A stretch of DNA of 64,000 nucleotides from Phycisphaerales bacterium (lineage in GTDB: Bacteria > Planctomycetota > Phycisphaerae > Phycisphaerales > UBA1924). The notes under the pieces are model-generated. The model was not told where the DNA came from. It did not search any database and saw only the letters and a list, made by a program, of their open reading frames with translations. Shown in pieces: positions 1-8,768 of the stretch. Position 1 is the stretch's first letter, and each line of letters starts with the position of its first letter. Where the stretch lies: contig JADLBU010000016.1 in NCBI GenBank assembly GCA_020847535.1, positions 81,064-145,063 on the forward strand, written 5' to 3'. Both the position numbers and the translations under genes were made by a program.

Positions 1-526
1 CCTTCGCGCTCGCCGCCTCGCTCGCCGGCACCCACCCCGGCCGCGGATTGCTCGCGAACGCCTTGGTCAGCGCAATCGCAAACTCCCCACGCAGCTCGCT
101 CGCCGTCTTCCAGAACGTCACCATCCGCGACTGGGCCTTGTTCCGGAACGCCGCGAGCCGCGTGATCTTCGTCGGATCGCTCTCGCGCCGATCTCCCGGC
201 CACATCGCCGCCCGATCCAGCACGAACCCCAGCACCGGCACCCCGCGTTCCAGTGCGTAGTCGTATTCCTTCTCCGTGTAGCTGATCCCACCCTCCTCGG
301 GGATCGTCGATCCGTACCGGTCGGCGAGCAGCAGCACGTAATAGTCGCACTCATCGATCGTCCGGCGGATCACGTTCCACTGCGCAGAATCCCCAGCGCT
401 GAACATCTCCATCCCGATCGGGATGTGACCCATCTCCAGGCACGCCATCACGATGTCCTGGCGTTCATCCTTGAGGTCTTCGTAAGTGCTGCTGATGAAG
501 ATCTGGAACTTGGTGCGTACCGCCAT
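1..526 (-). CDS. DUF4062 domain protein (N-terminal part; runs off the left edge)
   Basis: Reading leftwards from the ATG at 526 there is an open frame to base 1 with no stop, so at least 175 residues are present and the C-terminus lies outside the window. Residues about 9-23 read IFISSTYEDLKDERQ, the hallmark start of DUF4062, followed by a conserved acidic stretch (DECDYYVLLLADRYGS) near residue 60. DUF4062 is a flavodoxin/TIR-like alpha-beta domain of unknown activity. It is often the N-terminal sensor or effector part of larger signalling or STAND-type NTPase proteins, so further domains may follow outside. It is divergent from the methyltransferase gene at 613, with 86 bases between them. 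The family call is firm; the function is unknown. Confidence 0.85.
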   Translation of the reverse strand, partial: MAVRTKFQIFISSTYEDLKDERQDIVMACLEMGHIPIGMEMFSAGDSAQWNVIRRTIDECDYYVLLLADRYGSTIPEEGGISYTEKEYDYALERGVPVLGFVLDRAAMWPGDRRESDPTKITRLAAFRNKAQSRMVTFWKTASELRGEFAIALTKAFASNPRPGWVPASEAASAK

Positions 527-601
527 GATCGTTCATCCTACCACCCGTTCCCGGCGTCATCCCGCCCGCCCCCGATCCCTCAGCCCGCAACCAACCCCCG
601 C

Positions 602-607
602 TACACT
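602..607 (+). promoter_or_regulatory. -10-like box just before the methyltransferase ATG
   Basis: TACACT ends 5 bases before the ATG at 613 and there is no Shine-Dalgarno sequence. A transcript from this box would start at or next to the ATG, so a leaderless mRNA is inferred. The same arrangement recurs at several genes in the window. Confidence 0.4.
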
Positions 608-612
608 CGCGC

Positions 613-1407
613 ATGACCACCGCCTACTCCCGCGAGTTCTTCGCCGGGCACGCCGAAGGGTCTCTCACCTCCGCGCGGCGAGTCCTGCCGCTTGTTCGCG
701 AGCTGGTTAATCCACACAGCATCGCCGACATCGGCTGCGGCATCGGCACGTGGCTCAATGTCTGGACCGAGCTGGGCATCTCCGAGGTCACCGGCATCGA
801 TGGCAGTTATATCAATAGAGACCAGCTTCTTGTCCCCTCTGAGTCCTTCATCCAGGCAGATCTCTCACAGATCGCCGATCCCGCCACACGACCCAGCATT
901 CCACATTCGACCCGTGCCAGTCGCCGCCACCGCTTCGATCTGGCGATGTCCCTCGAAGTCGCCGAGCATCTCCCCTCATCCGCCGCCGAGCACCTGGTCT
1001 CATTTCTCTGCGAGTTGGCCCCGGTTGTCCTCTTCTCCGCGGCGATCCCTTACCAGGGCGGCACCGAGCACATCAACGAGAAGCTCGCATCCTGGTGGGC
1101 CCAGCTGTTCGCCAACCGCGGCTACGCCGCGATCGATGCGATCCGGCCGGCGATCTGGCACGACCGCGATGTCGAGTGGTGGTATCGCCAGAACACCCTG
1201 CTCTACGCCTCTCCCGAAGCGCTCGCCGCGAATTCGAAGCTCCGCACTGCGCGTGAACGCACGCACGATGGGGCCCTGGATCTCATCCATCCCGCCCACT
1301 ACCGGCGCCTGGTCCGCTGGGCGATCGCCGGCGGCAAGGGTGAGGGCAGCCCGGATGCCCTGGACGCGATCCAGCAGGGTGCTCCGCGGCTTGCGAATCA
1401 GCCCTGA
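613..1407 (+). CDS. class I SAM-dependent methyltransferase
   Basis: A 264-residue protein. Around residues 38-48 it has the S-adenosylmethionine-binding glycine motif IADIGCGIGTW, followed by an acidic strand end (GIDG) typical of motif II. A further conserved segment, LAMSLEVAEHLPS, near residue 115 is characteristic of Methyltransf_11/23-type enzymes. No membrane segment or signal peptide is seen, so it should be cytosolic. The substrate cannot be told from sequence; relatives often sit in polysaccharide or lipid modification loci, but nothing here supports that. It lies 25 bases ahead of the Y-family polymerase gene in the same direction and may be cotranscribed with it. Confidence 0.85.
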   Translation: MTTAYSREFFAGHAEGSLTSARRVLPLVRELVNPHSIADIGCGIGTWLNVWTELGISEVTGIDGSYINRDQLLVPSESFIQADLSQIADPATRPSIPHSTRASRRHRFDLAMSLEVAEHLPSSAAEHLVSFLCELAPVVLFSAAIPYQGGTEHINEKLASWWAQLFANRGYAAIDAIRPAIWHDRDVEWWYRQNTLLYASPEALAANSKLRTARERTHDGALDLIHPAHYRRLVRWAIAGGKGEGSPDALDAIQQGAPRLANQP

Positions 1408-1418
1408 CCGTTCCAACG

Positions 1419-1424
1419 TATAGT
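1419..1424 (+). promoter_or_regulatory. -10-like box before the Y-family polymerase start
   Basis: TATAGT lies 8 bases before the GTG at 1433. This box could give the polymerase its own near-leaderless transcript in addition to read-through from the methyltransferase gene. No LexA-type operator was recognised around it. Confidence 0.35.
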
Positions 1425-1432
1425 TGATCGCC

Positions 1433-2680
1433 GTGCCGCTGTCGACCATCTACATCGACATGAACTCGTACTTCGCCTCCATCGAGCAACAGGCCCACCC
1501 CGAGCTGCGCGGGAAGCCGGTAGCCGTCGTGCCCCTGCTCTCCGATGCCACCTGTTGCATCGCCGCCAGCTACGAAGCCAAGAGATTCGGCATCCGTACC
1601 GGCACCAACGTCGGCGAGGCCAAGCGCCTATGCCCGGGCCTTATCTGCGTCACCGGCAACTTCGAGCTCTACGTCCAGCAGCACCACCAGATCATCGCCG
1701 CGATCGACACCCAGATCCCGGTGCAGGGTGTCCACTCGATCGATGAGATGTCCGCCCGCCTCATGGGGGATGAGAAAGAGCCCGCCAAGGCGATCGCGAT
1801 CGCCAAGGGGATCAAGAAGGCGATCCGAGAGAAGATCGGTGCCTACGCGACCTGTTCGATCGGGATCGCGCCCAATCGCTTCCTGGCCAAGATCGCCGCC
1901 GACATGCACAAGCCCGATGGCCTCACCGTCATCGAGCCTCACGAGCTCCCCCACAAGCTCTTCACGCTCGACCTCATCGACCTCCCCGGCATCGGCCGCA
2001 AGATGAAGCCACGGCTCGAAGCCGCCGGCATCACCAGCGTCGAAATCCTCTGCACCGCCGATGAGGACACGCTCGCCAAGGCCTGGGGAAGCATCGTCGG
2101 CCGCGAGTGGTACATGCGGCTCCGCGGACACGATGCCAAGGAAGTCAAGATCCCCCCGCGCACCATCGGCCACTCGCATGTCCTTGGCATGGAGAGACGC
2201 AACGAAGAGGGCGCCCGCGCTGTCGGCATCCGACTCGCCAACAAGGTTGCCGCCCGCGCCCGCCACCTCGGTTACATCGCCGAGCACCTCTCTCTCTTCA
2301 TCCGCTACCGGGATCCGATCCGCGCCCTCCAGCGCGAGGGAACCAAGTCCTGGGATGCCCGCTTGGCCCTCGGAGCGGTCAACGACACCACCACCATCGT
2401 CAACGCCTTCACGCAGATGTGGTCCCGGCGCCCCCCTGGCGTGCCGGTTCAGCTCGGCGTCACCCTCACGGACCTCACCACCACCGAGGCCTACGTCGGC
2501 CCCCTCTTCACTGAGCAGAACAAGCTCGCCGATCTCTCCAAAGCGATGGATGCCATCAGCAGGAAGTTCGGCGCCGATGCCATCTACCAGGCCTCCATGC
2601 AGGAAGCCAAGAAGTCTGCCCCGCGCCGGATCGCCTTCGGCAATATCCCGGATCTGGATCTCCCCGACATCCAGTCGTGA
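1433..2680 (+). CDS. Y-family DNA polymerase (DinB/UmuC type)
   Basis: Predicted translesion DNA polymerase of 415 residues. The start is taken at GTG 1433 because the family begins almost directly with the first catalytic strand; a TTG at 1424 would add only three residues. Visible motifs: YIDMNSYFASIE (catalytic Asp9; Phe14 aligns with the steric-gate position of Pol IV), SIDE at 102-105 (second catalytic acidic pair), and CSIGIAPNRFLAKIAADMH near 140-158, which is diagnostic of DinB-like palms. A helix-hairpin-helix-like stretch (DLPGIGRKMKPRLEAAG) and a little-finger region follow. There is no beta-clamp-binding tail that I could recognise with confidence. It is not linked to imuA/dnaE2 here. 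The family call is firm; Pol IV versus Pol V class is uncertain. Confidence 0.9.
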   Translation: MPLSTIYIDMNSYFASIEQQAHPELRGKPVAVVPLLSDATCCIAASYEAKRFGIRTGTNVGEAKRLCPGLICVTGNFELYVQQHHQIIAAIDTQIPVQGVHSIDEMSARLMGDEKEPAKAIAIAKGIKKAIREKIGAYATCSIGIAPNRFLAKIAADMHKPDGLTVIEPHELPHKLFTLDLIDLPGIGRKMKPRLEAAGITSVEILCTADEDTLAKAWGSIVGREWYMRLRGHDAKEVKIPPRTIGHSHVLGMERRNEEGARAVGIRLANKVAARARHLGYIAEHLSLFIRYRDPIRALQREGTKSWDARLALGAVNDTTTIVNAFTQMWSRRPPGVPVQLGVTLTDLTTTEAYVGPLFTEQNKLADLSKAMDAISRKFGADAIYQASMQEAKKSAPRRIAFGNIPDLDLPDIQS

Positions 2681-2769
2681 TCGGGCGGTTTCGGCGCTAC
2701 CCAGTGGCTCTTATCGAACCGCTCTTCTCCGTGTCATCTGTGCTTCGCTGGTGACTCTACTTCCAGCAC

Positions 2770-4353
2770 CTAGATCAGCCCCTCGCCCCTGCTGTAATCC
2801 GGATGCTCCGGGAACGGGTACACGATATACCCGCCCGGCCCGAACGAGCGGTTCAGGAACGAGCAGAACATCGGATGCACGATGCACTGATCCCGCTCGT
2901 TGATCCGCAGCTCGTGATCCATGTTGTGCTGGAAATCCGCCTCGACGATCCGCGCCTCGTTGTCCTGCCGCCGGATCCGCCCGATCACCCCAAGCTGCAC
3001 CAGCATGTCGATGAACTGCCGGTGATCGAAGTCCGGATCCTCCGGGATGAACGCCCGGGCCCGGTTGAAGGCGATGTGCAGCTCGTTGCCCTGCATGAAC
3101 GGCGTTCCCCCCGTCAGGCAGTTGATCATCAGCGATGCCTTCGGGAAGATCGTACGGTACGAGTTGATGATCTCCTTGGCCAGCGCGATCTCCGCCTCCT
3201 GCACCCCGAACCGGATCGAATCCCCGCTGAAGTTCTTGAGACCCTGCACGTCATCCTCGCACTGATCGATGCTCGCCTGCGCAATCCGGTTGCACAGCAC
3301 GATCATCTGACGCGGCCGCAGCTGCGTGTGCCGGAGGATGTACGAGAACGTCCGCTCGGTGTTTCCCGATCGCGACAGCACCTTCTCCCCGAAATGCTCG
3401 CTCCAGAACCGCTCGTAGATGCTCGACGGCCGCGTCCAGTCGATGCTCTGCTTGTCGTACACCGGCGAATACCCGTACTCGCTCTTGAAACTCAAGAGCC
3501 GCCACGCCGCCAGCCGCAGCAGCTCCTTGGGTCGCCAGCGGATCTTCACCGGGTTGCGCACGTGCTTGGAGGTGTTCGAGACGTACGCGACCTCCAGCTT
3601 GGGGAAGATCTCCTCCGCGAAGAACAGCTTGATGTAGAACCCGCGCTCCGCGAGCGCCTCCTCGATGTGCGATCCCGCCTCGATCAGCCCCGCCAGCGCG
3701 TACATCACATCGTCCGATCGCGTGTCGTACTGCTCGGAGGTATCCACGATCAGCGTGATGGGCGATTGCATCATGCGCCGCGCTGCCAGCTCCCGTGCCT
3801 TCTCAAAGTGCGGATCCTTCAGCAGCGATTCGCACCAGTCGAACCACGCCTGGTCGTCGGACTCTTGGTCCGGCAGGGGGATCCGCAGGGCGCCGGTCCG
3901 GGGCTGAAAGATCTCCCACGAGCCCACCCTCGGCCGGCACAGGCTCGCCAGTTCGATCCGCAGCTCCGCCGGCGGATCGGGGATCGCCCCCATCGCGATG
4001 CTCCACAGCAGCACGCGCCAGACGTTGGAGATCCGGGGAAGCATCTCCGCCGGCCGGGCATCGCACCCCGCCCCGATGCGACGCAGGTGCCGGACAGTCA
4101 GGGCATCTTGGTCGACGTAAATCGAGCCCTTGGGGTTGCTGGGCGGGGCCACCGAGAGGTACTGGGCCAAGGCGGTCTTGCCCGCCCCGCGCCGGCCGGG
4201 CATGAGATAAACGTGCGGTGATGCCGCCCGCGTGATGAACTCGGCCGCCGGCTGATACAGCTTGTCGAGGTATTCATCCTTCCCGACCGCCGCGAGCTCC
4301 TTCTCGCACGCAGGCTTGCCGAAAGGATCGATGCTGAACGGATCGACTGCCAT
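2770..4353 (-). CDS. P-loop ATPase of unknown function (resembles the Sll1717/FunZ-type family)
   Basis: A 527-residue protein with a Walker A motif GRRGAGKT at residues 53-60, preceded by an N-terminal DPFGKPACEKEL segment. A probable Walker B strand ends in ITLIVDTSEQYD. The N-terminal layout (DPFG, an acidic stretch, then an early P-loop) resembles the family annotated as 'P-loop ATPase, Sll1717 family'; this match is from memory and is tentative. No transmembrane segments are seen. The C-terminal 250 residues are helical with no recognised domain. The gene is convergent with the polymerase and divergent from the adenylate kinase gene. A role in defence or stress is conceivable but nothing in the sequence proves it. 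Confidence 0.8.
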   Translation of the reverse strand: MAVDPFSIDPFGKPACEKELAAVGKDEYLDKLYQPAAEFITRAASPHVYLMPGRRGAGKTALAQYLSVAPPSNPKGSIYVDQDALTVRHLRRIGAGCDARPAEMLPRISNVWRVLLWSIAMGAIPDPPAELRIELASLCRPRVGSWEIFQPRTGALRIPLPDQESDDQAWFDWCESLLKDPHFEKARELAARRMMQSPITLIVDTSEQYDTRSDDVMYALAGLIEAGSHIEEALAERGFYIKLFFAEEIFPKLEVAYVSNTSKHVRNPVKIRWRPKELLRLAAWRLLSFKSEYGYSPVYDKQSIDWTRPSSIYERFWSEHFGEKVLSRSGNTERTFSYILRHTQLRPRQMIVLCNRIAQASIDQCEDDVQGLKNFSGDSIRFGVQEAEIALAKEIINSYRTIFPKASLMINCLTGGTPFMQGNELHIAFNRARAFIPEDPDFDHRQFIDMLVQLGVIGRIRRQDNEARIVEADFQHNMDHELRINERDQCIVHPMFCSFLNRSFGPGGYIVYPFPEHPDYSRGEGLI

Positions 4354-4712
4354 TCCAGACCCCCTTGCCGGGCGAGCCTAACCGGATGGTGGGGGATCCA
4401 CAAGCCGCCCGGGGCGTTGCGATCTTGAACCTCCCGCACAATCTCCCGAACCGGAGAACCGAACCACCCGTTGTAGCGGTTACAGGGACTTGAGATCCCC
4501 CGATGGCCTGCCGATTCCCTTGCCTCTAGAGTCTCTGCCCTTTACCGTGGTGGGGCGTCCGATAGCCCGGGATATCAGGTGGTTCGGCGATGGCCGTCCG
4601 GTGATCGCCCGATTCGAGGATGGCGGGTGTTCGGCGTCCCTCGGTGTGGACAGGGTGGTGGGTTATTGGCGGGGGTTGATCGTGACGGGTGTAGTTCTTC
4701 GGAGTGGTGGCC
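4354..4712. other. intergenic region between the P-loop ATPase and the adenylate kinase gene
   Basis: About 360 bases between divergent genes. It should hold both promoters. I see no RNA gene, hairpin or repeat, and the short frames crossing it look random. A GGAG at 4701-4704 serves as the ribosome binding site for the ATG at 4713. Confidence 0.5.
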
Positions 4713-5477
4713 ATGACGCAGCGATACCAGACCATTCTGCTCTTCGGCGCTCCGGGCGCGGGCAAGGGCACGCAGGGCAAGATCCTGGGGCAGATCCCGG
4801 GGTTCTATCACCTCTCATGCGGGGAGGTCTTCCGCACGCTGGATGTCAGCTCGCGTCTGGGCAGGATCTTCCAGGAATACTCCTCGCGCGGGGAGCTTGT
4901 CCCCGACGATGTCACCGTCGACATGTGGTGCGAGAACATGCACGCCCGCACCATCCTCAGCGAGTACAAGCCGTACGTTGATCTGCTCGTCCTCGACGGC
5001 ATCCCGCGCAACGTCAAGCAGGCCAAGCTCCTCGAGAAGCACATCCAGGTTCTCAAGGTCGTCCATCTCGTCTGCCCCGACAAGGAGGCGATGATCCAGC
5101 GCCTCCGCCGCCGGGCTCTTAAGGAAAACCGAGTCGACGATGCCAAGGAAGATGTCATCCGCCGGCGCTGGGACATCTACGAGAAGGAGACCGCCCCGGT
5201 GCTCGCCTACTACGACAAGTTCATCGTCAGGACCGTCGATGCCATGGGCTCACCTGCCTCCGTCCTTCAGCACATCCTCGAAGTCGTCGTACCGGTCCAA
5301 GAGCAGCATTTCCGCAACCCGCTCGCCGGCGCTGCCGATGCCAAGGTCCGGGCCGCCAAATCTCCACCCGCGGAAAGCGCCAAATCCAACGGCAAGACCA
5401 ACGGCAAGACCAACGGCAAATCACACCCGCCCGCCGGCGCTCGCCTGACCAAGGGCAAGGCTTCCTCACGCGACTGA
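4713..5477 (+). CDS. adenylate kinase family protein with basic repetitive tail
   Basis: Predicted nucleoside-monophosphate kinase of 254 residues, transferring phosphate from ATP to AMP or another NMP in the cytosol. The P-loop GAPGAGKGT lies at residues 12-20. An NMP-binding LDGIPRN motif lies near residue 95, and a lid-region arginine cluster (QRLRRRALKENRVDD) follows, shorter than the Zn- or loop-type lid of standard bacterial Adk. ATG 4713 is chosen over upstream GTGs because GGAG sits 8 bases before it. After about residue 200 there is a low-complexity Lys/Asn/Gly tail with three NGKT-like repeats. The short lid means UMP/CMP-kinase-like specificity is possible, so no gene symbol is given. 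Confidence 0.85.
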   Translation: MTQRYQTILLFGAPGAGKGTQGKILGQIPGFYHLSCGEVFRTLDVSSRLGRIFQEYSSRGELVPDDVTVDMWCENMHARTILSEYKPYVDLLVLDGIPRNVKQAKLLEKHIQVLKVVHLVCPDKEAMIQRLRRRALKENRVDDAKEDVIRRRWDIYEKETAPVLAYYDKFIVRTVDAMGSPASVLQHILEVVVPVQEQHFRNPLAGAADAKVRAAKSPPAESAKSNGKTNGKTNGKSHPPAGARLTKGKASSRD

Positions 5478-5533
5478 TCCTCCCCGGCGCTGTGCTGGTT
5501 GCTCCCCGCGCACGCCGCAGATAGCCTGTCCTC

Positions 5534-6586
5534 ATGCCCGCCGGCAGCGCCGCAACACCAGCGCCATCCGCGGCCGACACCGCGAAGCGATCACGCCTGC
5601 CACTCATGCTCGCCGGCGCTGGCCTCCTGCTCGCCGCCCTCGCCGGGATGCTCGATGGCTGGACCAGCGGCCTGGCGATCTGCATGATCGCCGGTTGCAC
5701 CATCCAGGGCCTGCGCCTGGGCGCCATCGAACTGGCGGGACTCTTCCTCGGCACGCTCCTCTCCCTCCTGCTCGCCGGCCCCATCGGCCGATCGATCGAG
5801 GATGGCATCTCCGGACTCTGCGGCACCCACGGTCTGGTTAATTGCGCCCTGAGCATCGGGATCGTCGGCATCGGCATCGTCGCGATCGCAGGGGTCGCCG
5901 GAAGGCTCATCCTGCGGGCGATCACGCCCGAGCAGTCCGCATGGCGGAAACGCAACTCGCTCGCCGGCGCGATCCTGGGATTCTTTGAAGGGCTCGCACT
6001 CGCGCTGGCGCTCATGTGGATCGTGCTGGCGATCCAGCCGATCGCCGCCGCCAGGCTCGCATCTACCACCGCCCCCGATGCAGCCACGCGCGAGAGTTAT
6101 CAACGAAGGCGAGAAGCCATCTCCCAGGCCGTGGTTGATCTGGCCAAGCAACTCCGCGGCACAGCCTTCGGCGGCCTCGCTGACCACACCAACCCGCTCC
6201 CCGGCGCCCGCATCTTCGCGCTCGCCCAGGCGTTCGCCGAGGTCTCACGGGATCCCTACGCGATGCACCACCTGCTCGCCAGCGATGCCATCACCCAGAT
6301 CCGAAGGCTCGAAAGCTACAACATCGCCCTCACGCTCGCCAACCGCGACAACGAGCTGATGCATTTCTTCACCGATGAAGGCGTCGAGGCGATCACCCTC
6401 CAGGCCCTGGTCTCCAACGACACCATCCTCCGGATCATGGATGAGACCACGATCGTCAAGGACATCGAACCGCATGCCGAGGCGCTGCAACAGGCGATCT
6501 ACGCCGCCCGGGATCAGATCGGAAAGGTCCCCGCCGAACTTCCCGAGCCGCCTGTCATCGACGAGCCAACACCCGGCGAGCGCTGA
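5534..6586 (+). CDS. CvpA-like integral membrane protein
   Basis: A 350-residue protein with about four hydrophobic segments in residues 20-165, then a soluble, mostly helical C-terminal half. The glycine-rich membrane segments and the AGAILGFFEGLALALAL segment after the third helix match the CvpA family (named for colicin V production), whose members are usually shorter and consist mainly of the membrane part. A TAGCCT box at 5522-5527 ends 6 bases before the ATG, suggesting leaderless transcription. It is convergent with fabF. The family is reasonably sure; the molecular role of CvpA proteins is poorly understood. Confidence 0.7.
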   Translation: MPAGSAATPAPSAADTAKRSRLPLMLAGAGLLLAALAGMLDGWTSGLAICMIAGCTIQGLRLGAIELAGLFLGTLLSLLLAGPIGRSIEDGISGLCGTHGLVNCALSIGIVGIGIVAIAGVAGRLILRAITPEQSAWRKRNSLAGAILGFFEGLALALALMWIVLAIQPIAAARLASTTAPDAATRESYQRRREAISQAVVDLAKQLRGTAFGGLADHTNPLPGARIFALAQAFAEVSRDPYAMHHLLASDAITQIRRLESYNIALTLANRDNELMHFFTDEGVEAITLQALVSNDTILRIMDETTIVKDIEPHAEALQQAIYAARDQIGKVPAELPEPPVIDEPTPGER

Positions 6587-6621
6587 TGCTCCACTTGTCA
6601 TCGCTTTGTTGTCTCATTTCA

Positions 6622-7923
6622 TCAGCCGTCATAACGCCCGACCACCAGCGTCACGTTGTGACCGCCGAAGCCGAACGTGTTGTTCATCGCGTAGCGCACG
6701 CGACGCTCGCGGGCGGTGTGCGGGATCAGGTCCAGCCCATCGAACTCCGGATCCGCGTTGTCGAGGTTGATGGTGGGTGGGATGATGCCATCCCGAACGG
6801 CGTGGATGCAGGCGATCAGCTCGACAGCGCCCGATGCACCCAGGCAGTGCCCGTGCATCGACTTGGTTGAGCTCATCATCAGGTGGCCCTTGGAGGATGC
6901 CTTGGAGTGCTCCCCGAAGACGCGCATCACGGCGGCGACCTCCGCCTTGTCGCCCAGCGGGGTTGATGTCCCGTGGGCGTTGACGTACTCGATCTGGTCG
7001 GAATTCAGCTTGGCATCCCGCAGCGCCCACCGCATCGAGCGGGCCGCCCCCGAGCCCTCGGGATCTGGCGCGGTGATGTGCGAGGCATCCGAGCTGTTGG
7101 CGGTCCCGACAAGCTCGGCGTAGATCGTCGCCCCGCGCTTCTTGGCGTGCTCCTCGGTCTCCAGCACGAACATCGCCGCGCCCTCGGAGAGCACGAATCC
7201 GTCGCGATCCTTGTCGAACGGCCGGCTCGCCTTGGTCGGGGCATCGTTGCGGGCGCTCAGGGCACGCATCGTCATGAACGAGGCGATGCACAGCGCCGTG
7301 CATGCAGCCTCCGCGCCGCCCGCGAGCATGATGTCCGCCTCGCCGCGGCGCAGGACATGCATCGCATCGCCGATCGCGTGCCCCGAGCTGGCGCACGCGG
7401 TCGCGTGCGTGCTCGCCGGCCCGCGCAGGTTGTACTTGATCGAGATATTGCCCGCCGCGGCGTTGGCCATCAGGCGCGGCACCGTGAACGGGCTGATGCG
7501 CTCGGGCCCGCGCTCGATCAGCACCCACATCCCATCCTCGATGGTCTTGATTCCGCCGATGCCCGATCCGATGATCACCCCGCAGCGGTCCGGATCAATC
7601 TTCGAGAAATCAAGCCCCGAGTGCTTGAACGCCTCATCCGCCGCACCGAGCCCCAATAGCGAGAAGCGATCCGTGCGGCGAGCCTCGCGGGTGTCGCAGA
7701 TCCCGGCAGCGACCGGATCCCAGCCCCGGATCTGACCGGCGATCTTGACATCCCAGTGCCCGCTGTGGCGGGCGAATTCCTCGCCTTCGAGGGTGCCGAT
7801 TCCCGAGCGGCCTTCGCGCATGCCCGCCCAGGTCGGGCCTGCGCCGACGCCAAGGTTGGTGACAGCGCCCATCCCGGTGATGACGATGCGGGACGCGTTG
7901 GAGGGGCCGACGGGCAAGCTCAT
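6622..7923 (-). CDS. fabF: beta-ketoacyl-ACP synthase II
   Basis: Condensing enzyme of type II fatty-acid synthesis; it elongates acyl-ACP with malonyl-ACP in the cytosol. The protein is 433 residues, close to the family norm of about 410-430. The catalytic triad is visible: Cys177 in ATACASSGHAIGDA, a His in NAHGTSTPLGD, and a second His in STKSMHGHCLGASGAVE. The C-terminal NNTFGFGGHNVTLV motif is also typical. It lies 168 bases downstream of acpP in the same direction, the usual acpP-fabF order, and the two probably form an operon. Confidence 0.97.
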   Translation of the reverse strand: MSLPVGPSNASRIVITGMGAVTNLGVGAGPTWAGMREGRSGIGTLEGEEFARHSGHWDVKIAGQIRGWDPVAAGICDTREARRTDRFSLLGLGAADEAFKHSGLDFSKIDPDRCGVIIGSGIGGIKTIEDGMWVLIERGPERISPFTVPRLMANAAAGNISIKYNLRGPASTHATACASSGHAIGDAMHVLRRGEADIMLAGGAEAACTALCIASFMTMRALSARNDAPTKASRPFDKDRDGFVLSEGAAMFVLETEEHAKKRGATIYAELVGTANSSDASHITAPDPEGSGAARSMRWALRDAKLNSDQIEYVNAHGTSTPLGDKAEVAAVMRVFGEHSKASSKGHLMMSSTKSMHGHCLGASGAVELIACIHAVRDGIIPPTINLDNADPEFDGLDLIPHTARERRVRYAMNNTFGFGGHNVTLVVGRYDG

Positions 7924-8091
7924 GCGGATCCAGTTCCTTCAGTCTGAAGAGATGGCGCTGTCGTGCCGGTGTCGGCAGATGCTCAAGCCCGCGGTCCACG
8001 ACCCGTGCGCCGGCCTGCGACTATAAGACGATCATCGGAATCTGGTTGGATCGGGCGACGAGACATCCCCGCGCCGATCCAAGCCGCTGGA

Positions 8092-8340
8092 TCACTCAGC
8101 GCCGGTGGCCTGCTTGATGTACTCGATCGCCTCGCCGACGGTCTTGATCTTCTCCGCCGCCTCGTCAGGGATCGAGGTGTCGAACTCATCCTCGAATTCC
8201 ATGACCAGCTCGACGGTGTCGAGGCTGTCGGCGTTCAGATCCTCCTGGAAGCTCGTGTTCCGAGAGATCTTGGCCTTGTCGGTGTTCATCTGCTCGGCCA
8301 CGATCGCGATGACCTTCGCCTCGATTTCCTGCTCGGTCAC
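8092..8340 (-). CDS. acpP: acyl carrier protein
   Basis: A small acidic 82-residue protein with the phosphopantetheine attachment motif [15 protein letters not shown]; Ser39 is the serine that carries the 4'-phosphopantetheine arm. Length and the helix-loop-helix pattern match bacterial AcpP. It carries growing acyl chains for FabF and the rest of fatty-acid synthesis. It is the upstream gene of the acpP-fabF unit, with a possible promoter about 130 bases upstream (TATAAT at 8476-8481 on this strand). Confidence 0.97.
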   Translation of the reverse strand: MTEQEIEAKVIAIVAEQMNTDKAKISRNTSFQEDLNADSLDTVELVMEFEDEFDTSIPDEAAEKIKTVGEAIEYIKQATGAE

Positions 8341-8768
8341 GGTGTACCTCCGTCACTACATCTCTGCGAGCGGTGCCCCCGCCCTGCCACCCTAACGATT
8401 CGCCGCCCCCGTACGCACATCCATCCGAAGGCCAATGCCGGGGTCGAATAAATACCGGACGGCGTCCGGGAGGCGATTATACCCGATCATACCACGTTGC
8501 CCACCCCCGAGGGGATCGAGAAGGCCCCCAGCGGACACCGTACCTGCTGCCAGCCCCCAAACCCCCCCGCGTGAGGTCCGCGAACCCGCCCGCGTTCCGG
8601 TTGTAGGGGGAGGGAAGAGACCGCCTCAACCGCAGGGCTCAGCGCCGCGTATGGACTCGTCGATAGGTCTCGCGGGTGGCCCGTCGTATGCCGCCGTGGG
8701 ATCGGCACGCAGGAAGCGTGCTCAAGGCCGCGGCGGGGCCACCCGAGCCAAAGAAGGGATCCGTTGCC
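8341..8768. other. intergenic region between acpP and the DUF1444 gene
   Basis: About 430 bases between divergent genes. Apart from the TATAAT box on the minus strand and an AGAAGGGA ribosome-binding-like stretch just before 8769, I see no gene, hairpin or repeat. The long frames crossing it have compositions expected of shadows. Confidence 0.5.
8476..8481 (-). promoter_or_regulatory. candidate -10 box for acpP-fabF
   Basis: On the minus strand the bases read GGTATAATCG, a perfect TATAAT hexamer in a very GC-rich region. No good -35 hexamer is seen at 17 bases. It would give acpP a leader of about 130 bases. Confidence 0.35.

Noticed and set aside
2803..4221. Plus-strand frame of 472 codons opposite the P-loop ATPase
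   Set aside because: Composition (Arg, Pro, His, Leu) is that of an antisense shadow.
4490..4981. Frame upstream of the adenylate-kinase-like gene
   Set aside because: Overlaps the kinase gene out of frame, no ribosome binding site and no family-like sequence.
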